In this document: in pieces, positions 15,189 through 21,557 of the stretch | Layout of the letters: every line of letters begins with the position of its first letter | Numbering within the stretch: position 1 is the stretch's first letter | Origin: JBPCRW01 sp050996405 | GTDB taxonomy: Bacteria > Acidobacteriota > Blastocatellia > Pyrinomonadales > Pyrinomonadaceae | Direction of reading: 5' to 3' | DNA: 21,700 bases | NCBI GenBank assembly: GCA_050996405.1 | Contig: JBPCRW010000096.1 | Span: 1-21,700 of the forward strand | Program-made: the position numbers and the translations under genes | The notes under the pieces: model-generated | Database searches by the model: none | What the model was told of the DNA's origin: nothing | Seen by the model: only the letters and a program-made list of their open reading frames with translations

Positions 15189-15392
15189 TTACACTGCGTC
15201 ATTTTCATCTTTCTCTTTCGGATGAAGCGGTTTGCCGCTTTCGTCAATCGCGTTTTTATCTTCTTGTTCCTGCGGCGTTTTTTTGCCCGGCTGCGGCGCG
15301 TGTTCCGGGTGGTCGCCGACAATTTCAAGTTTTTCGCCTTCGTGTTCGTCCAGCACTTTTTTGTCGTGCGCTATATCTCTTTCGTCCGGCAT
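15189..15392 (-). CDS. small acidic hydrophilic protein of unknown function
   Basis: 67 residues (MPDERDIAHDKKVLDEHEGE at the start), almost entirely charged or polar: rich in Glu, Asp, Lys, His and Pro, with no Cys, no Trp, no signal peptide and no membrane segment. It is probably disordered. A strong AAAGGAG lies before the ATG, 30 bases separate it from the radical SAM gene upstream, and a terminator follows at once, so it is a real, co-transcribed gene. I do not recognise a family. It may be a general small stress-type protein carried in the operon, an accessory to the radical SAM enzymes, or a modified-peptide precursor; the lack of Cys and of a typical leader/core split speaks against the last. 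Confidence 0.8.
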   Translation of the reverse strand: MPDERDIAHDKKVLDEHEGEKLEIVGDHPEHAPQPGKKTPQEQEDKNAIDESGKPLHPKEKDENDAV

Positions 15393-15422
15393 ATTTTATT
15401 TTCTCCTTTTATCCGACTAAAT

Positions 15423-16334
15423 TTAATTTCTTCCGACGGCTTTTTTCAGAGCCTCTTTCGCAACTAATTTCGGGCTGTTCATCGTCGCCATATAAAACGG
15501 CACGACGCAGCCGCATTTGTCGCAATCGGCGTTGTCGCCCATCATACATTTTCCTTTGGGTTTTCCGTCCGCGCCGAGCGTGAACGCCTTTTCTCTGAAC
15601 AAACAATTGTCGGTAACTTTTTTCGCATTTTTCGATTTCATCAAATCGAGCGTTGAATCGAGCATATTGATTTTGCCCGGATATTTCTTTTTAAGCCGGA
15701 GAAGTTTATCAATTATTGCATCGCGTTCCGTCCAATCAATCCACAAAGATTCGTCTAATTTATTAACCGGCGTAAAGAAATCGAAAATAATTCCGCCGCG
15801 CGCTAAATCTCCCCATTCGACAATTAAATCTTCGATGCAGTCTTTTGTCAAACTCGTCAAAACACAGGAAATCTGAATCTTCAAATTTTGATGGCGGCGC
15901 ACGTTTTCCTTGATTTTCTGATAAATTCCGGGCGCGCGCATTTTCGCAAACGCTTCTTCCGTGCCGTCAATCGAAATCACCCAGGTGCAGTCCGTCCAAT
16001 CGGGCAATTCCATTGTGCCGTTGGTGACGACTGTGTTGTGCTTGAAATATTTGCGTCCGGCTTCGATAAGCGGTTTTCTAACTAACGGCTCGCCGCCGAC
16101 CCAGGTGCAGAGCAGCATTGGGTCGCCCGCCGCTTTCATTTGTTCGAGTTTTTCAATCCATTCTTCGACGGTCAGTTCAACTTCCTTGTGTTCTTCGGCG
16201 AAAAAATAACAATGCTCGCAGCGCAGATTGCAGCGTTTGGTTGCGTCAATCGAGCCGACGGCGTTATCCGGCATTCCGAACATCATCAACTTGGCAAGAC
16301 TGCTGATGTTTTTGATGGTTTTGACGATTTTCAT
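15423..16334 (-). CDS. radical SAM protein with C-terminal twitch/SPASM-like cysteines
   Basis: A 303-residue cytoplasmic radical SAM enzyme. The 4Fe-4S/SAM motif is Cys35-x3-Cys39-x2-Cys42 (KRCNLRCEHCYFF), the SAM-contact motif is GGEP at 80-83, and the strand VVTNGTMELP sits at 102-111. The C-terminus holds five further cysteines (244, 263, 271, 274, 276; ending DCDKCGC) that can bind an auxiliary cluster in the manner of twitch or SPASM domains. The gene starts 5 bases after the stop of the larger radical SAM gene with AAGGG in between, so the two are translationally coupled and probably work in one pathway. The substrate is unknown. It lacks a B12-binding domain, so it is not a class B methylase or GrsA-like enzyme. 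Confidence 0.87.
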   Translation of the reverse strand: MKIVKTIKNISSLAKLMMFGMPDNAVGSIDATKRCNLRCEHCYFFAEEHKEVELTVEEWIEKLEQMKAAGDPMLLCTWVGGEPLVRKPLIEAGRKYFKHNTVVTNGTMELPDWTDCTWVISIDGTEEAFAKMRAPGIYQKIKENVRRHQNLKIQISCVLTSLTKDCIEDLIVEWGDLARGGIIFDFFTPVNKLDESLWIDWTERDAIIDKLLRLKKKYPGKINMLDSTLDLMKSKNAKKVTDNCLFREKAFTLGADGKPKGKCMMGDNADCDKCGCVVPFYMATMNSPKLVAKEALKKAVGRN

Positions 16335-16339
16335 TTCCC

Positions 16340-18304
16340 TTAAACCGCAACCGACTCGGTTTCTTCTTCCTCAACCAAATACGGCGAAACGCTTGGCGCG
16401 TCGTTGTCTTCGGCAACGATTTTAGCAATCACGGGCAGACTCAGACTGCGTGTTTTGCCGATGCCCGCAACTTCCTTGCCTTTGGCATAGACGGCGTGCC
16501 GCCCGTGTTCTTTATACCATTCGCTCAAACTCGCGGTTTTATTCATTTCTTCAACGATTTGCCGCCAGCCGACTCCGGTGTTATAGGCGCAAAATGAAAT
16601 CTCGCCTTCCTGCGTGCCGTATGGAATGACGCACATTTCGGTTCGGCGGAAATCGTAATTGAACAAATCCTGAAACCACATTCCTTCGACGCACAGGACG
16701 CGCCACATATCTTCGGTTTCATTTTTGGGTTCGGTTTTCATTCTATCGTTTCTATCCGAATTTGAATCAGCCGACGACGGTTTAAAAAGATTCAAAATTT
16801 GCGAAACGGGAAAACCGTCGGGCGCGTTCGATGCGTCGTAATTTCGCATAATCGCCATTCCCAATTGCGCCATCGTCAGCTTTTTGCCGCGTGCCGTATC
16901 GGTGATTGTGGCGACATCCTTCATAAATTGTTCGTAGTTAAAAAAGTCGAACAGCGATGTCATCGCGCTCGTCTTTTTATTGACGACAATCAATGTAAAA
17001 ATCCCGCAGTTCGGATGACAGTTGCAAGACGACCAGCCCCACGGTGCGTCCGCGCCTTGCAACATATCCATCACGGAAGTAAAAGCTGAATATGAAGAAA
17101 GCGGAAACCAATCGCGCAGCGGCTGAAGCGTTCCGCCGAGTTGGTCTTTCAAATCGTGCGTCATTCCCGCCAAAGTGTAGCGTTGCTGAATGCGGTCTTT
17201 GTCGGAAACGTCTTCGTCGCGTCCTGTAAAGCTGACAGGTTGGAAAGCAATCGTCTGAACTTTATCAATATTCTGCGCCGCGAATTTCACGATGTCGCCG
17301 ATTGCATCATTGTTGATTGTGTTGACGATTGTCGTAACGAGCGTAACTTTTATTCCAACCGACGCGAGATTTTCAATCGCTTTTAATTTTACATCGAACA
17401 AATTGCCAACGCCGCGATGCTTGTTTTTCTCTTCGCTCGTTCCGTCGAATTGCAGATAAACGCCGTGTTGTCCGGCTTCTTTGGCGGCTTTGCAAAACTC
17501 GATGTCTTCGGCGTAGCGAATACCGTTTGTCGCGGCTAAGATTCGGTAAAATCCAATCTTCTTCGCATACGCGACCGATTCCAAAAAGTGCGGTGCAATC
17601 GTCGGTTCGCCGCCCGAAAATAAAATGATGATTTGTCGTCGCGGCTTGAAGGAAATCGCGTTGTCCAAAATCTGTTTCGTGTCTTCAAACGTCGGCTCGT
17701 GAACGTAGCCGACTTGGTTCGCGTCCATAAAACACGGGTTGCACATCATATTGCAGCGATTGGTTAAATCAACGGTTAAAACCGCGCCGCGCCCGAATTT
17801 TATATCGGAAGTTCCGTGATGATGAACGTGCTTGTCTTCCGCCGCTTTAAAATCACGCCCGTAAAACAGCGATTCAATGCGTTCTAAAAATTTGGCATCA
17901 GTCGCCATCACATCAACAAATTCGCCGTGCGTCGGGCAGGTTTTCTTCATCAAGACTTGCCCGTTTTCTTCGACAATCTGCGCCTTGATTTCGCCCGGAT
18001 GCGCGTTCATTAAAATCTCAAGCGGAATTGTTTTATTGATAACGCCTTCGCGCACGTTTTTCACGCACGTCGGACAAAGCGAATCGGTTTCGCGTGGAAA
18101 ACCCAACGGTGGCGCGGTGCGCTCGTAAGATTTCAAAAGCGGTTCAGCCGCCCAATTCGGCGTAATTGATTCGCCTTCGGGCAAAGTTTTATTAACGGCT
18201 TGAAACGCCTTCCAACCAATATCGGCAAGTTTCGACGCGGCTTTCGAGCCGGTCTTTCCCTTGCCTTTCCCACCTTCGCCGCGTCTGAAATTATCACTGA
18301 ACAT
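16340..18304 (-). CDS. large radical SAM protein, COG1964 / tetraether lipid synthase (Tes)-like
   Basis: 654 residues. After a basic Gly/Lys-rich start comes a metal knuckle CPTC (77-80) and CPTHGEF (Cys123, His126), typical of COG1964 proteins such as MJ0619. The radical SAM core begins VLTVDLTNRCNMMCNPCF with Cys184, Cys188 and Cys191; GGEP is at 231-234, ATNGIRY at 258-264 and QFDGTSEE at 285-292. Further cysteines at 427, 429, 433, 538, 558 and 572 can hold auxiliary clusters, as in Tes. Tes joins two lipid tails by carbon-carbon bond formation to make membrane-spanning lipids (family knowledge). Acidobacteria are known for iso-diabolic acid and brGDGTs, which makes such a role plausible, but it is inferred. 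The protein is longer than MJ0619 by roughly 150 residues. No Shine-Dalgarno is visible before the ATG, so the start is less certain. A second radical SAM gene follows. Confidence 0.8.
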   Translation of the reverse strand: MFSDNFRRGEGGKGKGKTGSKAASKLADIGWKAFQAVNKTLPEGESITPNWAAEPLLKSYERTAPPLGFPRETDSLCPTCVKNVREGVINKTIPLEILMNAHPGEIKAQIVEENGQVLMKKTCPTHGEFVDVMATDAKFLERIESLFYGRDFKAAEDKHVHHHGTSDIKFGRGAVLTVDLTNRCNMMCNPCFMDANQVGYVHEPTFEDTKQILDNAISFKPRRQIIILFSGGEPTIAPHFLESVAYAKKIGFYRILAATNGIRYAEDIEFCKAAKEAGQHGVYLQFDGTSEEKNKHRGVGNLFDVKLKAIENLASVGIKVTLVTTIVNTINNDAIGDIVKFAAQNIDKVQTIAFQPVSFTGRDEDVSDKDRIQQRYTLAGMTHDLKDQLGGTLQPLRDWFPLSSYSAFTSVMDMLQGADAPWGWSSCNCHPNCGIFTLIVVNKKTSAMTSLFDFFNYEQFMKDVATITDTARGKKLTMAQLGMAIMRNYDASNAPDGFPVSQILNLFKPSSADSNSDRNDRMKTEPKNETEDMWRVLCVEGMWFQDLFNYDFRRTEMCVIPYGTQEGEISFCAYNTGVGWRQIVEEMNKTASLSEWYKEHGRHAVYAKGKEVAGIGKTRSLSLPVIAKIVAEDNDAPSVSPYLVEEEETESVAV

Positions 18305-18471
18305 AATGTTTTGATATAAAAAGCCGAGTAGAAATTTTTGATGTTTGATGCCGCAAATACAAGCTAAAGGCTAACAAATTTCGTATTCGTTGACAAATTA
18401 TTCGGATAAAGAACAATTTATAGAGAGAGCGAAGCGGTTTGTATATGTAAAGATTTATCGTCTTTTAAACC

Positions 18472-19269
18472 TTAATCAATCGTTCTCAAATAGTTCAAAT
18501 CATCTCTTAAATCATCATCTTCTGGACATAGAGTAATTACTTTTTGCAAAGTCTTCTTGGCTTCGGCTATTTGATCCAAGTTAGCAAATGTGACGGCAAG
18601 TTGTCGGTAGGCAGAAGCTTTCTGAAGATCGGTGTTCCAAAATCTGGAATTAGGCACTCGCTTTAGAACCTCAAGAGCTTCCCTTTCTAGCCCCATACGT
18701 CCAAGTAAAATTCCTTTCTCGGTTAAGAGTTTCGGATGATCAGGTTCGAGCAGCAAACCCTTGTTTAGATGAATTTTTCCCGATTGATAATTCCCTTGAT
18801 CGATATACAAATAAGCTAACAGATAGTGAGCTTTGGAATAGGACGGAAACAACCAGCGCGTGTTTTTTGGCTCCCCTTTTCGTATAAAATTAATATATGA
18901 ATCAAACTCGTTGCGATTCCAAAAATATACATAATCTTCTTGAGGAGCTACTACTTTCGGCTTCCAATAATTCGGTCTTTCAGGAGTAAAGCGCTCCAAA
19001 AATTCAATAGCTTCATCAAAAAGCCCGTCGTCCATTAGTGTTTCGGCGATTGCCACAAAGTCGTACTGAACAGGTGCAGGATCAACAATCGCAATCATAT
19101 CTCCATATTCTTTTGATATTCCCGATTTTAGCGCATTGATAAGTTCACGCAATTTATCCCGTTCAGCCGGACCGCTTTCAAATATCATTCTTTCCATCCC
19201 GCCAACTACTCTGTGAATACCATCAGCGGTATAAAATACTCCATATTCAGCAGCGATTTTATCTGTCAT
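18472..19269 (-). CDS. tetratricopeptide-repeat protein of unknown role
   Basis: 265 residues, soluble, with no signal peptide. The N-terminal third (MTDKIAAEYGVFYTADGIHR onward) matches nothing I recognise. From about residue 87 helical repeats appear (AETLMDDGLFDEAIEFLERF), and from about 146 clearer TPR units follow: KAHYLLAYLYIDQGNYQSGKIHLNKGLLLEPDH, LLTEKGILLGRMGLEREALEVLKRV, and AYRQLAVTFANLDQIAEAKKTLQKVITLCPED. It is likely a protein-binding scaffold. Base composition and codon use are visibly more AT-rich and less biased than in flanking genes, suggesting separate acquisition. No Shine-Dalgarno precedes the ATG; instead a 19-base tandem duplication ends 2 bases before it. Confidence 0.75.
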   Translation of the reverse strand: MTDKIAAEYGVFYTADGIHRVVGGMERMIFESGPAERDKLRELINALKSGISKEYGDMIAIVDPAPVQYDFVAIAETLMDDGLFDEAIEFLERFTPERPNYWKPKVVAPQEDYVYFWNRNEFDSYINFIRKGEPKNTRWLFPSYSKAHYLLAYLYIDQGNYQSGKIHLNKGLLLEPDHPKLLTEKGILLGRMGLEREALEVLKRVPNSRFWNTDLQKASAYRQLAVTFANLDQIAEAKKTLQKVITLCPEDDDLRDDLNYLRTID

Positions 19270-19270
19270 A

Positions 19271-19308
19271 TTATTCGAAGTTAATAATCTTATTCGAAGT
19301 TAATAATC
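19271..19308. repeat. 19-base perfect tandem duplication upstream of the TPR gene
   Basis: The unit TTATTCGAAGTTAATAATC occurs twice back to back (19271-19289 and 19290-19308). Each unit contains the palindrome TTCGAA. It covers the whole leader immediately before the TPR start codon, so it may be an operator pair or a slippage duplication altering expression. Confidence 0.85.
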
Positions 19309-19368
19309 CTATATCGGATTAAAAGGGTTTTGAGTTTAAGTTTTGATACTGCCTACGACAAGCAAAGT

Positions 19369-19443
19369 TTAATGTAATTTTATTAAGGAAACAATGCCGA
19401 AAGCCAACAGCGCAACCGCCAAATAAAATGTGTAACGACGCAT
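19369..19443 (-). CDS. 24-residue hydrophobic peptide
   Basis: A short frame, MRRYTFYLAVALLAFGIVSL then IKLH and a TAA stop: two arginines followed by a single membrane helix. GGAG lies 10 bases upstream of the ATG, inside the last codons of the toxin remnant (stop 5 bases away). It looks like a single-pass membrane peptide or the remaining signal/anchor of a larger protein whose body is gone. Function unknown; the ribosome site and codon pattern are the only support. Confidence 0.45.
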   Translation of the reverse strand: MRRYTFYLAVALLAFGIVSLIKLH

Positions 19444-19447
19444 AATT

Positions 19448-19875
19448 CTATTTCTCCAAAAGTCTAACAAATCCTGCCTGCTCGAAATGCTTGTCGGAAG
19501 TGAAAGCTAAATTTATTTCGCGCTCACGCATAACAACAAAACTCGCGCAATCAGTTAGACTCCATTCTTTATCCGGTCTTTCGCGGTAAAACGACCAAGC
19601 CTTTTCAAAAAATTCGCCGATTGCCCAAATGATTTCCACGTTTGGAAGTGTGCGTAATTCGTCAATCGAAATTATAACTTCGGCTCGAAATTCAGACGCG
19701 GAAAGCGCGTTGGCAAGTTCAAACAAAACCATTTCCGTAGTAAATAGTTTTGTGTCTTTCTCGCCCAGTTCAGCCGTATCTTATTCGCCGATTGATGAAA
19801 CTCGTCGCGGCGAACAAGCAGCGCGACGAAAGCCGCCGTATCAGCGAAAACATTTTCGCGCGGCTTAATCTTCAC
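19448..19875 (-). pseudogene. VapC-like PIN-domain toxin, frameshifted
   Basis: The two halves of one PIN domain lie in different frames. The first half, from a GTG at 19875 that overlaps the antitoxin end, reads ENVFADTAAFVALLVRRDEF to about SANKIR. The second continues as ELGEKDTKLFTTEMVLFELA and runs on to FTSDKHFEQAGFVRLLEK. A one-base deletion near 19775 (CGG-CT-GAA where CGG-GCT-GAA is expected) explains the break. All four PIN acidic positions are kept across the halves: Asp in FADT, Glu in FELA, Asp in SLTDC and Asp in TSDKH. An intact protein would be about 142 residues, a normal VapC length, and a Mg-dependent RNase. Either the toxin is recently dead or the sequence has an indel error in a short G run. 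Confidence 0.85.
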
Positions 19876-20104
19876 GCTTCGGCGTGCCATACAAATAACG
19901 GTCGTGGTTGTAAGCTAAATCGGTAATGTCCGCGTCAATCTGATTTTCTTTGATAACCTCAAGCAATCTTTTCCAACCCGCTTGATTTTCCGTATCCGGC
20001 TCGTCGGGCAAAGTAATGATTACTTCCTTTCCTTCGTAAGCATCGCTAATCGGTTCAAGTGCCAAAACTTTACCGTTTTCGACTTTTCCCTTGACTGTCA
20101 ACAT
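19865..20104 (-). CDS. antitoxin of the VapC-like toxin (AF2212/DUF104-like)
   Basis: 79 residues. The N-terminal beta segment MLTVKGKVENGKVLALEPIS is followed by EGKEVIITLPDE, then a helical tail ending ITDLAYNHDRYLYGTPKRED. This strand-rich start with a helical tail that wraps the toxin is typical of small antitoxins paired with PIN toxins, and the toxin frame begins inside its last codons. GGAG lies 8 bases before the ATG. The antitoxin is intact although the toxin is broken, the expected order of decay for such pairs. Confidence 0.8.
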   Translation of the reverse strand: MLTVKGKVENGKVLALEPISDAYEGKEVIITLPDEPDTENQAGWKRLLEVIKENQIDADITDLAYNHDRYLYGTPKRED

Positions 20105-20120
20105 AATTTAATCTCCAACA

Positions 20121-20134
20121 GTATTTTACAATAC
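20121..20134. promoter_or_regulatory. palindrome upstream of the antitoxin gene
   Basis: GTATT-TTAC-AATAC, perfect 5-base arms, 17-30 bases before the antitoxin ATG. Antitoxins commonly repress their own operon through such a dyad, so this is a candidate operator. Confidence 0.35.
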
Positions 20135-20145
20135 AATTAGCAACT

Positions 20146-20207
20146 ATGCCGGAAAATACTCGCGCCGTCGATAATCAAAAGCCAGCCGAGCGAAGATTTT
20201 CCGGCGT
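20146..20207. repeat. long inverted repeat between the antitoxin and the next gene
   Basis: Arms ATGCCGGAAAAT (20146-20157) and ATTTTCCGGCGT (20196-20207) pair over 12 bases with one G-U. The stem continues, after a 2-base mismatch, with TCGC/GCGA. No T-run follows, so it is more like a solitary palindromic element than a terminator. A 25-codon open frame on the plus strand (20146-20223) coincides with it and has no ribosome site. Confidence 0.6.
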
Positions 20208-20263
20208 TGGCAGATTAGCTTGAAAGATTTGAGAAATCAATAATTTTCTCTGCAAACCGGAAC

Positions 20264-20316
20264 GGAAAAAGGCTGGATGATTTTGGAGAATAATCCGAAT
20301 TTATCATTCAGCCCTT
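20264..20316 (-). terminator. intrinsic terminator of the small secreted-protein gene
   Basis: On the minus strand AAGGGCTG-a-ATGAT pairs with ATCAT-c-CAGCCTTT (one A-C mismatch, one G-U) around a loop of about 21 bases, and is followed by TTTTTCC. It sits 20 bases after the stop at 20336. Confidence 0.75.
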
Positions 20317-20335
20317 CATCTTTTGGATGTTGATT

Positions 20336-20722
20336 TTATTTACCTCTTGCGTAAATCGTAAATAAGATTACGGCAGCTAAAATGCCAACTGCAATAGCAA
20401 CTTTTGCGCCATTGGACAAATTGTTACATTTCACCTGTTTGGCATTCGGATACGGAACTTCAGTCGCGCTTCCGGTTTTCTCGTCAACGACGACAAAACT
20501 GTTTTCGTTGATTTGGCTGACGTAGCCTTTCAGCTTCGTTCCGTCTTTCAGCTTGACGGCGATTTTTGCATCTTTGCCTGTGCCGAGTTTGGCGATATTC
20601 GCTTTGACCTTTTCCGCAAACTTCGCCGTCTTTTCCGCCTTCGTTTCGGCGAACGCCGTTGCGCCGAAAGATAAATTGATGACTAAAATTGCTATAATTA
20701 AAGTCAGATATTTTTTCAACAT
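20336..20722 (-). CDS. small exported protein with Sm/SH3-like core and C-terminal membrane helix
   Basis: 128 residues from the ATG at 20722 (AAAGGAG about 7 bases upstream; a longer frame from 20758 lacks support). A signal peptide covers 1-26 (MLKKYLTLIIAILVINLSFG, cut near AFA|E). A Lys/Ala-rich helix follows at 27-46. A small beta core at 48-98 (DAKIAVKLKDGTKLKGYVSQ, SFVVVDEKTG) resembles Sm-like or SH3-like barrels, and the C-terminal helix at 106-124 (GAKVAIAVGILAAVILFTIY) ends in ARGK. The combination 'V-K-L-K-D-G-T-x-L-x-G-x-V' is common in small acidobacterial envelope proteins of unknown function (impression). Function not known. Confidence 0.75.
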   Translation of the reverse strand: MLKKYLTLIIAILVINLSFGATAFAETKAEKTAKFAEKVKANIAKLGTGKDAKIAVKLKDGTKLKGYVSQINENSFVVVDEKTGSATEVPYPNAKQVKCNNLSNGAKVAIAVGILAAVILFTIYARGK

Positions 20723-20761
20723 AATTTTCTCCTTTGCTATTTGTTTTATAGAACTCATTTA

Positions 20762-20870
20762 TGCAGAAGCCCACACGAAGTAAGGGCGTATTCTCTAATC
20801 ATTTTCCCACTCGATTATCGCGCGTGTTTCTGCATTTTAAAGTCACACTTACTTCGCGCGTGTTTCTGCA
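20762..20870. repeat. dispersed palindromic repeat, copy B, with duplicated right end
   Basis: Begins TGCAGAAGCCCACACGAAGT and ends CGCGCGTGTTTCTGCA. The outer 27 bases of each end are inverted copies with 21 matches. The right end is present twice: the 22-base block CGCGCGTGTTTCTGCATTTT plus AA recurs at 20819 and 20855, a 36-base period. The first 77 bases (20762-20838) match copy A at 6710-6785 at both ends but not in the middle. The element's right edge abuts the stop codon of the protease remnant (20873). Confidence 0.78.
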
Positions 20871-20872
20871 TT

Positions 20873-21541
20873 TTAATTGCTGTCTTTTTTGTCCGTGTCG
20901 GATTTCTTCTCGCTTGCCGCGCGAACGAGGGCGAGTTTTTCAATCACGCGCTTTGCCATATCGGGCGAGCCGAGATTGCCGTCGAAAATAATCACGTCGC
21001 CCGTCGCAATTATCGAGCCGAGCCGCTGGCTGTAAATTTTGAATGTGAATTTGTATGTGAAAACGAGATGGTCAATTTCCAAAATCAAATCCGCGACATC
21101 TCTGTCTTCGACAAACGACAATCCCCAATCGTCAATTTCCTTTCGTTTGTTAAGTTCATTAACAAGTTGTTCGGGCTTAAAGAAAACCGTGTCGCTCGTC
21201 ACGTAAATCGTCTTTGAAGCGGCGAGAATTTCCTTCGGCGATGTAGGTTTAATAACGACCGAACCGGGACCGCGCGGAGATAATGGCGTGACACCGCGCT
21301 GCGGCATCTGCACGGAATTTTGCGGAATTGGATATGGCGTGTTTTGAGGCGAGGGTGAGGACGGAATGTAGATTGAAGAATTGATGGACGGATTGCTGTA
21401 AGATGCCGAGCGGATTAAGCCTAAAATGCTTGAAAGCGGAACGGCGATACTTTGATTTTTAATTTCGGGATTTGTCGTCACGATTCCGAGCGGGTGACCG
21501 TTTTCGTCCAGCAAGAGCGCGCCCGCCGCGTTTTCCGCCAC
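20873..21541 (-). pseudogene. 5'-truncated trypsin-like (S1C) protease with C-terminal accessory domain
   Basis: A 222-codon frame that opens immediately after a TGA with a GTG (21541). Its first residues, AENAAGALLLDENGHPLGIV to NQSIAVPLSSILGLI, match the last strands of a trypsin-like S1C domain (the 'SG-PLL-NENG-x-VGI' region), while the catalytic His, Asp and Ser part is absent. A Ser/Pro/Asn-rich linker follows, then a domain of about 115 residues (TIYVTSDTVFFKPEQLVNEL, VADLILEIDHLVFTYKFTFK) often found after such peptidases. Upstream of 21541 the other strand encodes a different protein, so the missing part is not nearby. The gene is therefore a remnant, or the junction is artificial. 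It could still be expressed from the GTG. Confidence 0.65.
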
Positions 21542-21557
21542 TCAAGGAACTATCATT

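Noticed and set aside
16340..18304. possible hopanoid HpnH or B12-dependent methylase identity for the large radical SAM gene
   Set aside because: HpnH lacks the N-terminal CPxC...CPxH knuckle and the many C-terminal cysteines, and no B12-binding domain is present.
20146..20223. 25-codon plus-strand frame MPENTRAVDNQKPAERRFSG...
   Set aside because: It coincides with the hairpin, and no Shine-Dalgarno precedes it.
20762..20870. possible CRISPR array
   Set aside because: Only two 22-base direct copies with a 14-base gap, inside a palindromic element; no regular spacers and no cas genes.
20741..21217. 158-codon plus-strand frame over repeat copy B and the protease remnant
   Set aside because: Repeat-derived N-terminus, remainder antisense to the protease remnant; no ribosome site.
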